DNA from: Pardosa pseudoannulata | Lineage: Eukaryota > Arthropoda > Arachnida > Araneae > Lycosidae | Assembly: GCA_032207245.1 (NCBI GenBank) | Contig: CM063506.1 | Coordinates: 42,234,471-42,298,470, forward strand | DNA length: 64,000 nucleotides | Reading direction: 5' to 3' | Part shown: positions 12,719 through 23,920 of the stretch, one piece after another | Layout of the letters: every line of letters begins with the position of its first letter | How positions within the stretch are numbered: position 1 is the first letter of the stretch | Program-made: the position numbers and the translations under genes | Notes under the pieces: model-generated | The model's database searches: none | What the model saw: only the letters and a program-made list of their open reading frames with translations | Told to the model about the DNA's origin: nothing

Positions 12719-13349
12719 TTAGGAGACGCTGAAATTGGAGACTCTTGTCTGGATAAGTCAATCCGGTACTCGACGTAGCACTATTCTTCAGTAACATGAG
12801 CTTTTCTTGACAATGCATTCGTCACAATTACGATAGCGATAATTATTATCAAATCGTGTTTTTCACAAACGAATAGTTGACGCTAGAATTGGAGAAACTT
12901 ACTCGGATATGTTAAGCTGATACTCGACATAATACTATTATCTATAACATGAGATTCTATTGACAAGATATTCGTTTCATTTATAAACTGAATAGTGATA
13001 ATTATTATCAAATCGTGTTTTTCACAAATGAATAAATAGTTGACGCTAGAATTGGAGAAACTTACTCGGATATGTCAAGCTGATACTCGACATAATACTA
13101 TTATCTATAACATGAGATTCTATTGACAAGATATTCGTTTCATTTACAAACTGAATAGTGATAATTATTATCAAATCGTGTTTTTCACAAATGAATAAAT
13201 AGTTGACGCTAGAATTGGAGAAACTTACTCGGATATGTCAAGCTGATATTCGACATAACACTATTCTTCTTAACACGAGATTCTGTTGACAACACATTCG
13301 TCGCATTTACAAACTGAATAGCGATAATTATTATCAAATCGTGTTTTTA
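12719..13349. repeat. 163-bp tandem repeat, four copies
   Basis: Units begin at about 12719, 12876, 13039 and 13202. Landmarks are GACGCTAGAATTGGAGA, TACTCGACATAA, CTATTGACAAGATATTCGT and GATAATTATTATCAAATCGTG. Units 2 and 3 are nearly identical; units 1 and 4 are more diverged, as expected at the edges of an array grown by unequal exchange. Confidence 0.9.
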
Positions 13350-13690
13350 ATTGACAATTACTAGAGACGAGGTGTTAATTATTTTCCGCTATTAGAAGTT
13401 AGAGTTGACTGAATGTCAAGGTAAACTGCATTTGTTTGCGGAAGATCTTCGCCTCGCAGCACTAAAATAATAGGTATAGAGTTTGTCTCAAACTTTCCTT
13501 TAACGAATAGCTAAAAATCTTGTCAAAGATATATTTTAAATTGACAACTAATAGGAACGAAATGTTAAATTAACTCTATTCCGCTAATTTACTGGTAAAC
13601 ACTGTCAAAGTAAACTATTTGTAGATTGAAGATTTGAGTCTCGGTAGCACTAAAGCAATAAATATCGAGTTTGTTTCCCCCTGTAACTTA
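13350..13690. repeat. 190-bp direct duplication
   Basis: ATTGACAATTACTAGAGACG at 13350 is matched by ATTGACAACTAATAGGAACG at 13540. CCGCTA, TGTCAA(A)GTAAACT, GCACTAAA and GAGTTTGT follow in both. The copies are diverged. The block directly abuts the four-copy array before it. Confidence 0.65.
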
Positions 13691-13980
13691 AAAAATACTT
13701 ATAAAAATTATTTTAAAAAAATTCCACTAATATACCAAAAATTACACCGATAAAAAAATTAACAAAAAATTTTATCATAAGTGGTTTTGAAAATCGATCA
13801 TAATTTAGTAAAAATAATAAATATATTTCAAAACTGGATGTGAAAAATAAACGTATGTCGTAATTATATAAAAACTTCCACACAGTCACTGTTTAATGAC
13901 ATATTTTATTAAATGAATATTTAGGAACAAAATCAGTGCTGAAACTTTAGTTTCCATGTAAAAGACTTTCTAAGTTGTAG

Positions 13981-14000
13981 TATGTGTGTGTGTGTATATG

Positions 14001-14058
<58 letters not shown>

Positions 14059-14212
14059 ATATGTATAATATATATGTATATATATGTGTGTGTGTGTGTA
14101 TGTGTGTGTATATATATATATGTGTGTGTGTGTATGTGTGTATGTATATATATGTGTGTATGTGGGTATATGTATATATATATGTGTGTGTGTGTGTGTG
14201 TTTATTACACAC
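13981..14212. repeat. Compound (TG)n/(TA)n microsatellite
   Basis: Alternating blocks of TATA and TGTG with repeated TATATGTATA units. Long cysteine/valine/isoleucine frames on the plus strand and threonine/histidine/isoleucine frames on the minus strand come from the repeat and are not genes. Confidence 0.95.
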
Positions 14213-15240
14213 AGAGGCAGGCGCACGCGCACATACACACCGATAAAATTAATCAGCAGGATTTTTATTACCAAATATTTTCACGTAATGTACAACAAAG
14301 GTCTTAGCTTCCATAAATGGAATTTTAACATTATTTTATGAGAATTTTTTCATTCTATTAATAAAAAACGTAACCGATGTAACGAACAACGTAACGTGAG
14401 AAGCATCATTTATCTAGTTTAGAATCAAGCGTAGAAAATCTTAGGCCGCAGCGACGTCATTATCCATTACACAGCTAATTGAAAAAGAATTATAGACCGT
14501 AATTACTGACCTCAAAAAGAAATAATGAAAGAGGGAAAATTGTTATAAAAAATTTATTAGATTTGAGAAAAAATTAATGCTTATAGTGTATGTATATGTG
14601 TGTGCGTGTGAGAGAGAGAGAGAAAGCGTAATCATATTGGAATAATTTAAGAGAAAAAAAAAATTATATCAACTATTCAGTGATTCTAAGATGGCAATCT
14701 TCTGTCTTTGAACTTATAATAAGCTGAAATGCGTGACATTATTTGAAAGTAAAGCAATGCGATTATACTTTTCTCAAAATGTAATTCTAGTAATTATACT
14801 ATTGGCATCTCGCTACTACGATAATTTTCAAAACTCGGAAAGATGCAGTAGAACTTAATGTATTAATTTAAACTCCATTTTCTTCGGCTAATTCTTAAAT
14901 TCCAGACTTCCTCGAAAAGGCAGATTAACTGAAGTTTATTCATTACTTTGGTGCGATTTAAAGATATTTCACTACTTAAAATTTTAAATTAAACCACGCA
15001 TTACCCGAGACAAGGAATGAATAAAATCCAAACAGACTTATTCTAATGTGCAAATCACAGCTCCGTTGGGACTTCGAGAACCAAAAAGCCTTTGCTTTCG
15101 TTGTTCTGATCTGTGCTACGAGCCAAAACAGAAATTATTTGATTCCTTTTGCGTTCCAAAGTCGAGTCTGTTTTGACTTGATCTTACTTTTGCAGCAAAC
15201 ATGAGTGTACAAAGAAACTTTTCATGGGAAGTGAAGGAGG
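14213..15240. other. AT-rich sequence, no recognisable gene
   Basis: Only a short (TG)(GA) stretch at about 14597-14625 stands out. No coding homology is seen. Confidence 0.4.
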
Positions 15241-15272
15241 CAAGGTTGTATCGGTTTTAACCACGGGACTTT

Positions 15273-15503
15273 AAACCAGTGGTTTTAACTGTCCTGGTAA
15301 ATATCAATTTTGACCAGTTTTGACCACTGAAATTCACTTTTCGATATATAAACCAGTGGTTTTAACTGTCCTGGTAAATATCAATTTTGACCAGTTTTGA
15401 CCACTGAAATTCACTTTTCGATATATAAACCAGTGGTTTTAACTGTCCTGGTAAATATCAATTTTGACCAGTTTTGACCACTAAAATTCACTTTTCAATA
15501 TAT
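15273..15503. repeat. 77-bp tandem repeat, three copies
   Basis: Copies begin at 15273, 15350 and 15427 with AAACCAGTGGTTTTAACTG. The first two are identical and the third differs at a few positions. Each unit repeats the GACCAGTTTTGACCAC motif also found near the element's other end, so these may be multiplied transposase-binding-type subterminal sites (inference). Confidence 0.9.
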
Positions 15504-15997
15504 TTAATAGTAATCGAACATAGTTTACTAGCATATGATAAAGGCAAGTTACATTTATTAAAACTGTAATAATATAAATAACACCAGTAAAAAACAAATA
15601 TAACATAACACCAATATACAAAAAAAAATGTTTTACTGATTTTTTTTATACAGTAAATATTATATGTAATTGTTTACATATAATACTTATTGTATTACAT
15701 GTAATTTATATTGAATTTAAAAAATGGTTACAAACAAAAATTTTGCACTTTTCTCTCTAATATTAAACGATTTTATTATTTATTTTGGATTACTCCAAAC
15801 TTTGAAAAAAAACTTTGAAACAATTTTAATTGTAAAATGTCATGTTATTTATTTTAATTTTAAAAATTTATGCTTTTAACTACAGCTTATGTTTTAACTC
15901 CAACTCATATGTTTTATGTTTTTAACTGTAACTGAATTCCATTTTTACAATGGCATGTGTATGGTTCATTTTTAAGATTCGAACATTCTTATTATAA

Positions 15998-16688
15998 CTA
16001 GCATATAGCCCATCATATGACGGGATCAGTAAAATTTTTAATATTCCAGAACTGTTAAGTACCCAATGAGGCAGGTAATAAAATGGTTTGTTTTTCGGCT
16101 GAGAATTATCTGGTTCACTCTCAATAGTTTATTTATCGTCATACTCCTCTAGAGTCTCCCGATCCTGTAATGCAGTTTAGAATCACATGGAATTCATTGA
16201 GTCAAACCGTGTGGTTATGTATAACAAACAAACATTTTAATTTCCAAATATATATAATTAAAGTTAGATATTTAGTAGTACGTGAAAAGACTCCTCGACT
16301 TATATGAAAAGAATTTATTATTAATACCGATGCTAAAATTTTCATTACAACAAAAAATAATCGATGATTGAATTTAAAATTATCACTTATATACTTAATC
16401 TATTATTTAAGTCAAATATAAAAGAAAATTATTTGCTTAATATGTAAGTTCAGCGATAAAACGTATGAAAATAATGCACGAGATATTTAAATAATTTAAA
16501 ACAAGAAATGATTATATGAGATGGTTAAAGGAATGACGTCATAATGCTAGAAAAAAAATGTTATTTTTACCTATTTATTACGTGAATAAATTGATAAATT
16601 TAATCTCTGCCCTTAACCGGGAATCCATTCAATACAACCGCTTCAAAAATTTGCCGACAGACACCATGGGCTATTATTATATAGGGGA
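15998..16688 (-). mobile_element. Non-autonomous Helitron, 691 bp
   Basis: On the minus strand the element starts TCCCCTATATAATAATAGCC and ends with the palindrome CCCGTCATATGATGGG followed by CTATATGCTAG. The ends obey Helitron rules: TC at the 5' end, a hairpin close to a CTAG 3' end, and insertion between host A (16689 on the minus strand) and T (15997). There is no RepHel coding sequence. Relatives lie at 51325-51981, 50735 (5' part) and up to 35504 (3' part). Confidence 0.85.
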
Positions 16689-16934
16689 TGTATAAGCATG
16701 TTAAATCTCATGAGCTTGTTAGAGTAATATTTTGTTTAACTGCACTACTATTTTATTGCTTATTAAAGTCACTTCTAATTACAAAAAATATATATTAAAA
16801 TTAAGACCATTTAATACTATTTGTAACAATTCTGACCACTTCTGACCATTTTTGACCACTTCTGGACGGTTAAAACCATTTTTATCCAGTGACTTGGTCA
16901 AAATCAATTTTGACTGGTCAAAATTACAATCCTG

Positions 16935-18242
16935 AAAGTAGGGTTTCTCTCTCTTCAAGTTATTATAAGTCTCTAATAAGTCAATCTTATTAATACATCA
17001 ATCCTCACATATATAATACATACATACAGTGATCCTCAAGGAAGGTGGATTAAACCAACATCCACCTTTCATTACGCCACTGGTAGCAAGTACGACGTCG
17101 AGCGTGGATTGACATTCTTTTTAAATTTGAGAATTACTGCTCGCATTTAACTCAAAATTGCTAGGTGGAAGATAAATTGATATAACTCAAATATCAATTT
17201 AGATCAGACTACAAAGGATAACAGAAATTAATTTGGAGCGCAAAGAGGTAATCCATTTCTGTACATTACATTTCAGAAAAATGGGGTATAAAAATTTCAT
17301 GCTTCATTTGTGCATTACTTTAGTAAGGATTTTTTTTTTGGGGGGGGGAGGGGGTGAAACGGGAGAAGACAGCACTTTATAGTTATTAACTAAGTTGCAG
17401 CATTATATCTGATGCAAAATTCAACTTCCCCAACGTATAACAACTTAGCTATTAACACTAGACTGTTATTTTTAAATTGTTTACTTTAAACTATATCCAT
17501 TTTCATAGTATAATTGTTTTTCCGGATATCTTAAAAATTATCAACAGTCTGTTAGAAAATCGTACGCATAGACGTACTCATTTACTCCTCTAAAATGGGG
17601 AAAGTGAATACATACTTAAATTCTATTCATTAGCAGTAAAACGTTTGGATAAATATCAACTGGTTGGTTCGTTGATTTTAGTGGCACAAATAATTGTATT
17701 TAATAAAAGTTAATTGTAATTTTTCCTTTTCCCCGGAAAAACTAACAGTTAACCGCAATTAATAAAATTTTTATTAGTTTATTATAAATAATGAAACGTT
17801 AGCTATTTTTTTCAATTAAATTCGATTTTAGAAAAACAAAAAATGATCCTTTATTTATAATTGATATCAATTTAGCATAATCAAAGTAGGATGTTAGAAT
17901 TATCAAACTATTATTTACTAAACTTTCATTCTCTTCAAGAAATTTATGCATTTTTCTAAAATCCCAAATTTTTAAAAAGTCGTGTTTACAAAATTGATAT
18001 AACTGATATAACCTTTAGTCCAGTAATGTCACTCTTTTTTAGCTAATTCATACAGGAATGTAACATCTTTAAAACATATTAAGCATATTTATAGATTTTA
18101 TCATTTTTTAAATTATGCAAATTTTTGAATTTTCGGGTGTTACTAAAATGAAAATACATAGTTATTTTGCCAAAATAATCGATTTCCTTTTTACAATACC
18201 AAAACCCGTAAAAATTATCGGTCCATATGTAAATCAGTAAAA
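16935..18242. other. AT-rich sequence with part of a dispersed repeat
   Basis: No gene is recognised. A 9-bp perfect hairpin stem, AAGGTGGAT (17042-17050) and ATCCACCTT (17060-17068), lies near the start. About 140 bases from 17086 are similar to 21496-21640. Confidence 0.4.
17086..17260 (+). repeat. Unclassified dispersed repeat, copy 1
   Basis: The stretch containing AAGTACGACGTCGAGCGTGG, GAGAATTACTG, GCTAGGTGG and GATATAACTCAAATATC aligns with 21496-21640 with many substitutions. GAAATTAATTTGGAGCGCAA follows here at 17224 and recurs by itself at 22030. No class can be assigned. Confidence 0.4.
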
Positions 18243-18623
18243 TTAACCCCTTAAAAAACGTTACGATGGATTAACAATGGCCGATTGGTTAGGGTGCTGG
18301 CCTTCGGTACCGGAGTTCGTGGGTTCGAATCCCACAATGGCATGGATGTTCGTAGCCGTTCGGAATCGGATTTAAGCTGTAGGTCCCGGTCTCATTAGCC
18401 CTCGTGTGCAAAAAAGTAGACCGTAGCACTCCAAACCAAACCTAACCCCTTAACTGACGCGAACGTATATATCGCCTTGTGCAGTTAGTACTTTTACTGC
18501 TTTGGACGACATCTAAACCTTCCTCCGATACGTTTCTTTAATAATTTCCTGCTTGTCATTTAGCACTCGCATTTAAACCATGCACAAAGCGTATGTATTC
18601 ACACGCGGCAATTAAGGGGTTAA
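18243..18623. mobile_element. piggyBac-like MITE split by a SINE
   Basis: With the SINE removed, the left end reads TTAACCCCTTAACTGACGCG and the right end, on the minus strand, TTAACCCCTTAATTGCCGCG: 20-bp inverted repeats with two mismatches, each starting with TTAA (18243-18246 and 18620-18623). The intact element would be about 182 bp. The palindromic CCCCTTAA blocks inside the termini are striking. There is no coding sequence. Confidence 0.8.
18255..18442 (+). mobile_element. SINE-A with 11-bp TSD
   Basis: A tRNA-derived head has A-box-like TGGCCGATTGGTTAGGGTG and a perfect B box, GGTTCGAATCCC. The body contains CGTAGCCGTTCGGAATCGG, GTAGGTCCCGGTCTCATTAG and GTAGACCGTAGCACTCC. Perfect direct repeats TAACCCCTTAA at 18244-18254 and 18443-18453 flank it. 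It sits in the left terminus of the MITE 18243-18623. RNA polymerase III promoter elements are intact enough to be plausible. Confidence 0.9.
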
Positions 18624-21163
18624 ACCAAAAAACAGGAAATTTTACGGATAATCCGTAAAAGTTGGCAGGTACGTGAATAACTTCTTTCTAGATGTCTTTA
18701 CTACTGTAAACTGAATACTCGATGGGGCAAGTACTGAAAAGAACACTGATAGCAATAATTTTACATCTAAAACATTCAAAATCGGAATAAAACCAGAGAG
18801 CTATGGTGGATTAGTTAAGGGTAAGAATGCAGTTTTTATGATATTCCACAGGTGAAATGAATGTAACAGAATCATGGAAAACATACAGCTTGTAAATCAC
18901 ACTACTTTAATATTTTGGAAATACCTTTCAAAATTAATAAAAGTCCCAATTTTACTCAATATGTACTTTTTTTCGTTTTGTGCCAGTAATTTTTCCACAT
19001 TTTACAGCAATAACGTCTTTATTATTTTTCCTACAAATCAGACGGCAAATTCTTTCTAATTGCATTTAAAGGGCTATATAGGTCCATAGAATACTACCGC
19101 AGAAGTAATTTAGTTACCTATACAGAATTGTTGATGACCATGCAATATGGGTTAGGGATCGACAAAATTTGAGGAGAGAAAAGCCAATTGTTAATGACAC
19201 AAGAAAACGAAGGCATCAAAGAACCATTAACAGGTATATATGAGCGGTGATCACGCATGAGGAAATAAAATCTTAAATGAGTCGAATCGGTTGAGCCTGT
19301 AAATAGAATGTTAGTAAAAGTCTTTTGCTGAATATGCAACTCTTTTTTCTTTTTCTGAGACTGCCACTACCAATTCTATACATAAGAGAGTTTGACCTTT
19401 AGAACTCGATACAGACGAACATACCATACCCGTAAGGTCAAATGGCGATAGGTTCACATGACGTCAAAAGACCATTTCTGTTCTTATATATCTTATACAG
19501 AGGCATGCCATATGTGCATAGTATTAAATATTAAATTTATTTTTTTTAATAAAAACAAATACAATTTAACCAGTTTTAAGAGCTAACACACAACAAGTCA
19601 ATTCCTACTTAGGTCAACAAAGAACATTTTATTTTAAAGTTACTTTTTATTAAATAATTACAATTAATAGAAATATGTATATACATATGACAGATTCAAG
19701 TTATTAAGTGGCAAAATAGAGAGCGAATTTCCTTTGCAATTTTCCACTTTCCTTTCTATATATGGTGTTTTGTTTGCTACTATTTATTCTTTTTTTTTCC
19801 CCGTTTCTAATTTATGAATCTGATGGAGGTCTCATTCTATCCATCTCTTGTGATGCTTCATTATTGCAAGAAACGTTTCCAGTGAGTTTCGAGCAGTCCA
19901 GTTCTTCAATTAATAGTTCATCTTATGATTTTGCGCAACTCAAGGCGACCTATGCTTGACCTGTTGCGAAGAGTTTTCGTCCCATATATATATGACTGCA
20001 TAATCTACAGTGTTACCTTACATCTTATACTGTTGAAGGCCATGATAGTATTTATTAATGGTAGCATTCTTCGTTCAACAGTACCTTAGCTGCGTTTGGC
20101 GGGAAATTGCACTGATATTGGCTCGATTCTCTGAACACAATTATTGCCAAAGTTCATATAGACTGATGGAAATTGTATTAATGAATTCATACTTGGAAAA
20201 ACTGTATTAACATCAAGTGTCATCCACTAAAAGTTTAAAAAAAAATGTATTTGAACTTGAATGGATGAATAAAAAAATATTTTGTTAAGGATTGAAAATT
20301 TGAACAAGATATATAAATATATTATAAGGAGAGTGTAAGCTAATAGTAGGAATTGAAAAATATTCAATAATTAAAGGGAAAACTTAACAAAATAATTGCC
20401 TCAAACCTTTATTGATAAAATATAATAAAAACGTATTGATAAAAAGTAAAATATTTAACGGGCTTGTTATGCCATCCACAGAATATCTGTAAGATGGTAA
20501 ATACTCAGCTGTGAACGACATTATGAAATTTCTCAAGGAGTACAAACAAATCACAGCAATAAATTATATCAAAAATTAAAATTACATGGCAAGTAGCTTT
20601 CTTTAAATATGGATATTCTGGTTCTGCAAGAACTTCCAAAACTCAATTATTGAAGTAGATCTGACCTTCATTTGCTTTGCGTTTTCATATTTAATAATTT
20701 TAGATCCCAAACCGCTCTTTTGAGCCCGCGATTTATGCAAGTAAATGCGGTATACGTAAAACTTAACCTCTCATAAACCTCATGGGTGTCCACACCAGGT
20801 TGCTAATCTAACTCTTACCTAACATGAATATACTCGAAGTATCATCATATATCGTGAAAATAGCGATTACATATTCAATGTCTATTCGGAAGAAAACTTA
20901 ACTCAGTCCAACTTTCACTGAATAGAAACATATTCTTGCCCAAAGTTGGTTCATAAAATGCTGTACATTTGAAGAGCCTGATTCGGACAAGCTGCCAAGG
21001 AGTTGTACGTGAACTACGTCAGTCAGATCTGTTTCAAAACAATTACCTACATAAAAAAAGAAAACGACACATAGGAGTCATCGAATGGGACGAAATCTTA
21101 GATGTGATGTACATTCGGAAAATAAATTAAATTCAAGTGATAAGAGTCCTGCAAAGTGAAAAC
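18624..21163. other. AT-rich sequence, no recognisable gene
   Basis: Open frames at 18874-19059, 19118-19339 (minus) and 19762-19959 are short and show no recognised domain. I see no tRNA boxes, paired termini or tandem structure. Confidence 0.4.
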
Positions 21164-21295
21164 TCAATAACGCGTTTGTCCACCTTTAGCCCTTATACCA
21201 GCAGTTATTCGGCTTGGCATTGATTGGCATCCTGAGGGATATCGTGTTAAATTCTGTCCAACTGGCGCGTTAGGTCGTCAAAATAATTCATTGGC
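21164..21295 (-). pseudogene. Tc1-like transposase C-terminal remnant
   Basis: Minus-strand translation ends with QSMPSRITAGIRAKGGQTRY followed by a stop codon at 21166-21164. Upstream, after a frame shift, comes DDLTRQLDRI, a stop, then HDIPQD. The order IPQD - SMPSR - AKGGxTRY is the standard C-terminus of Tc1/mariner-superfamily transposases of the Tc1 branch. The DDE catalytic core is absent, and one stop plus one frame shift interrupt the 40 or so residues that remain. I could not find the terminal inverted repeat downstream. Confidence 0.8.
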
Positions 21296-21495
21296 CACCA
21301 AACTTCAAAATTTTACATTTTCCGTCAAAACCTGTATTCATCAATTAGTGTCCGATTTGCATTACATCATCTTAATGATTGTTTTTTTCTTCTTCTTTTT
21401 CTAAGAATGTATATAATTTTATGTTTAGTAAAACCTACACCGTATGATTTTCTCTTTGCGCTCCATTGTCTAGCCTGACCCGGCATCACCTTTCT

Positions 21496-21640
21496 GTTGC
21501 AGTAAGCACAACGTCAAGTATGGTTCGACAGGGTTTTTACATTAGAGAGTTACTATCCACACTTGTTGAACTAGGATGGCAATAAAATGATATAAATCAA
21601 ACATTGATTTGGACTACTGAAAGTAAGGAAGATAAGGATG
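21496..21640 (+). repeat. Unclassified dispersed repeat, copy 2
   Basis: Contains AAGCACAACGTCAAGTATGG, GAGAGTTACT and GATATAAATCAAACATTG and aligns with 17086-17225. Much diverged. Confidence 0.4.
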
Positions 21641-21904
21641 CAAGTAGTATGCCTTGTTTTTCTTGCCAAATTTGGCATTTTTGTTGAATTGAAAAGTAAG
21701 GATAATTGGTTTGACGTACCTATATAAATGGTGATGATTTAATTCTTTAGAAAAAAATTAATCCGCAAATATTGCTTAAAAAGTGTTTCTTTGCGTTTAA
21801 AATTGTTAAAAATGCTAAATTTCTTTATATTTTCATCTGCAAATTTTGCTAAAAATAGCGTTTCATTGTGTTTTAAATAGTAATAATTGTGATATTTCTT
21901 CTGT

Positions 21905-21932
21905 AAATAAATAAATAAATAAATAAATAAAA
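21905..21932. repeat. (AAAT)n microsatellite
   Basis: Seven AAAT-type tetramers in a row. Confidence 0.9.
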
Positions 21933-23920
21933 ATGTATAAAATGTTAATTTTTTTTCTTAACTTTCAGTTGATGAGCAATTTTCGCCATTTTATCATTTA
22001 GCAATCAACATATATCCCCAAATTATTGTGAAATTAATTTGGAGCGCAAACGGTTAAGAAGGATGAAGACTACTGTAATGGTTTAATTAAATTATTAATT
22101 TAACACTGGTTTATGCGGTATACATATGTATAATATATGTTAGAAACGTGCAAAGTATTAAATTTTCACAACATCAGCAATTTAGATTTATTAAAAGTTT
22201 AAACGTAAAAATATCGTTTATAGATGAAAATATAAAAATACATTCAGGATTAATTACGTTTTAAAAATATATGCCGTATTAATTTCAGTAAATTATGGTA
22301 CTTTTATAAAGTCATAAAAAAAATTGCTTAAATTTTACTGGAATTTTACGTTGCAACTAAATGTCCTTACAAGTTTATTATCATAGCTGATAGTTTGTAA
22401 AAATATTGTTTATTCAATAAATGTATGCATATCTGAATTTACAATCATAAAATATACAGTGCTTAACGTAAACATCAAGAATACAGCATATTTGGCTCGT
22501 GAATAGAAATTAAGCATAAAATTTCTATAGTTAAAATGTATAAATATGTAAGATTTAATTTCAAACACGTTTAAGGAGAGAAAAATTACAAGCTTCAAGT
22601 GTCACCAACGAAGGGGAAGAGTTGAGTGAAATATTTTCAAGTGGTTCATTTTTAAAATCAAGTAAATAATTAATCACTTGAAATTTCAAAGCCTGGTACA
22701 AAAATACGACTTAAATAACTCATCCAATGAAAAGAGCATTTCGCAGGAAAGTTGATAAACGCCCAGAACAGATGTCATCTAAATGTAAATGTTATCCTTC
22801 ACGCGAAAGGAACTTAGTAAAAGAGAGCTAACTCCCTTTATCCTGACGTCTTCAGCGTTCTTTCTATTTTCCCCAAACACGTAAAAATATTTCTTTCCCC
22901 ATCCTTAAGGAATACTTTGTCCCTTCAAGATGTTTTTATGGCTTTTCACGTCCTTCCACCTTCAAGCTCCCCCCCCCCTTTTCCCCATGTTGTCGCTGTT
23001 TACTCTTACAGCAAGAATTTTATGTATGGTTGTTCAAAAAAAGCAAGAATTCTAGGCTCAACAAACGGGGACGAGAGACACAGAGTAATCGGATGACATG
23101 CATTTTTCCCATGAAAATGCGGGTTATGTTTCAGACATAAGCCTGAGCAAGGAGGAGGGAAAAAAACGGACATATGTTATTCACAGAATGTAGCATTTGA
23201 GATTCAAAAACTACTTTTAGGATTTTCCTAAGCCAAACTATTTGAATGACAGATGCCACATTTCGAGGCATGGTCGCATTTTGGAAGCAAGAATAAATCA
23301 AAGAATTCCTTCTTTAATAAAGCTGTCGTCATATCATCCGAATATGTGGTTGGCTGGATTGGTATTAATGGTGCTGTAATCTGGAAGGAAAATTGTGCCT
23401 AATAAGGTAAAAATAAAAAACTAAGACAATACGCTCCCCCCATGCGCTACACTAATTATTATTTAGCAAACAGCAGCTCAAATATTTTGAAGAATTACAT
23501 GTATTGTGAGCAGTATTTCAAAATAATTTGGTTTAAAAATACATAGTGCCGATAATCTATTGCCTAATAAAATTCATCTCATTTATATTTGCTAAAGAGA
23601 AACTCGGTATAAAGCGACTTAATATGAAAGAAAAGTATAGAATAAACAAAGAAATACAAAACCCAAAATTTTAGTTCTTTGTAAACTTGCAGCATATATT
23701 TGTTAAATACAATTACTGAAAAATAAATATATCTCACTGTAGAATGAATTAAAAAGTATTTCTGCTAATAAGGATTACAGCCATGATTTTATGCAGAATG
23801 TCTATGAAGAAGGTTAGCAAGTAAGAATACTGATTGTTATAAATACACTCCGGGTAACATACTTATACTAGATTTCGGTCATTTCGCAAGAAACGAATGG
23901 GACCGTTAGTAGAATTCTGT
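21933..23920. other. AT-rich sequence, no recognisable gene
   Basis: GAAATTAATTTGGAGCGCAA near 22030 recurs from 17224. Otherwise no coding homology or structure is seen; the minus-strand frame 22410-22598 is low-complexity. Confidence 0.4.

Larger units (their letters stand above)
15241..16934. mobile_element. hAT-like non-autonomous element hosting a Helitron
   Basis: The left end CAAGGTTGTA at 15241 and the right end, read on the minus strand from 16934, CAGGATTGTA, form a short inverted repeat. GACCAG/GACCACTT motifs crowd both subterminal regions. Flanking octamers GAAGGAGG (15233-15240) and AAAGTAGG (16935-16942) agree at 6 of 8 positions, compatible with an old hAT duplication. Removing the Helitron at 15998-16688 leaves about 1.0 kb with no recognisable transposase. 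Confidence 0.55.

Noticed and set aside
12390..12778. Two overlapping 110-residue frames, one with a signal-peptide-like start
   Set aside because: They overlap in different frames, end in a tandem repeat unit, and show no domain or cysteine pattern. Chance frames are the simpler reading.
13933..14341. Cysteine-rich open frames of 80-113 residues that superficially resemble secreted cysteine-rich peptides
   Set aside because: The CVCVC and HTHTH patterns come from (TG)n/(CA)n repeats; spacing is not that of any disulfide-rich family.
18285..18340. A plausible tRNA gene (A box and perfect B box)
   Set aside because: The same head recurs in at least eight diverged copies followed by a common non-tRNA body and flanked by target duplications, so it is a SINE. 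The acceptor stem does not pair.
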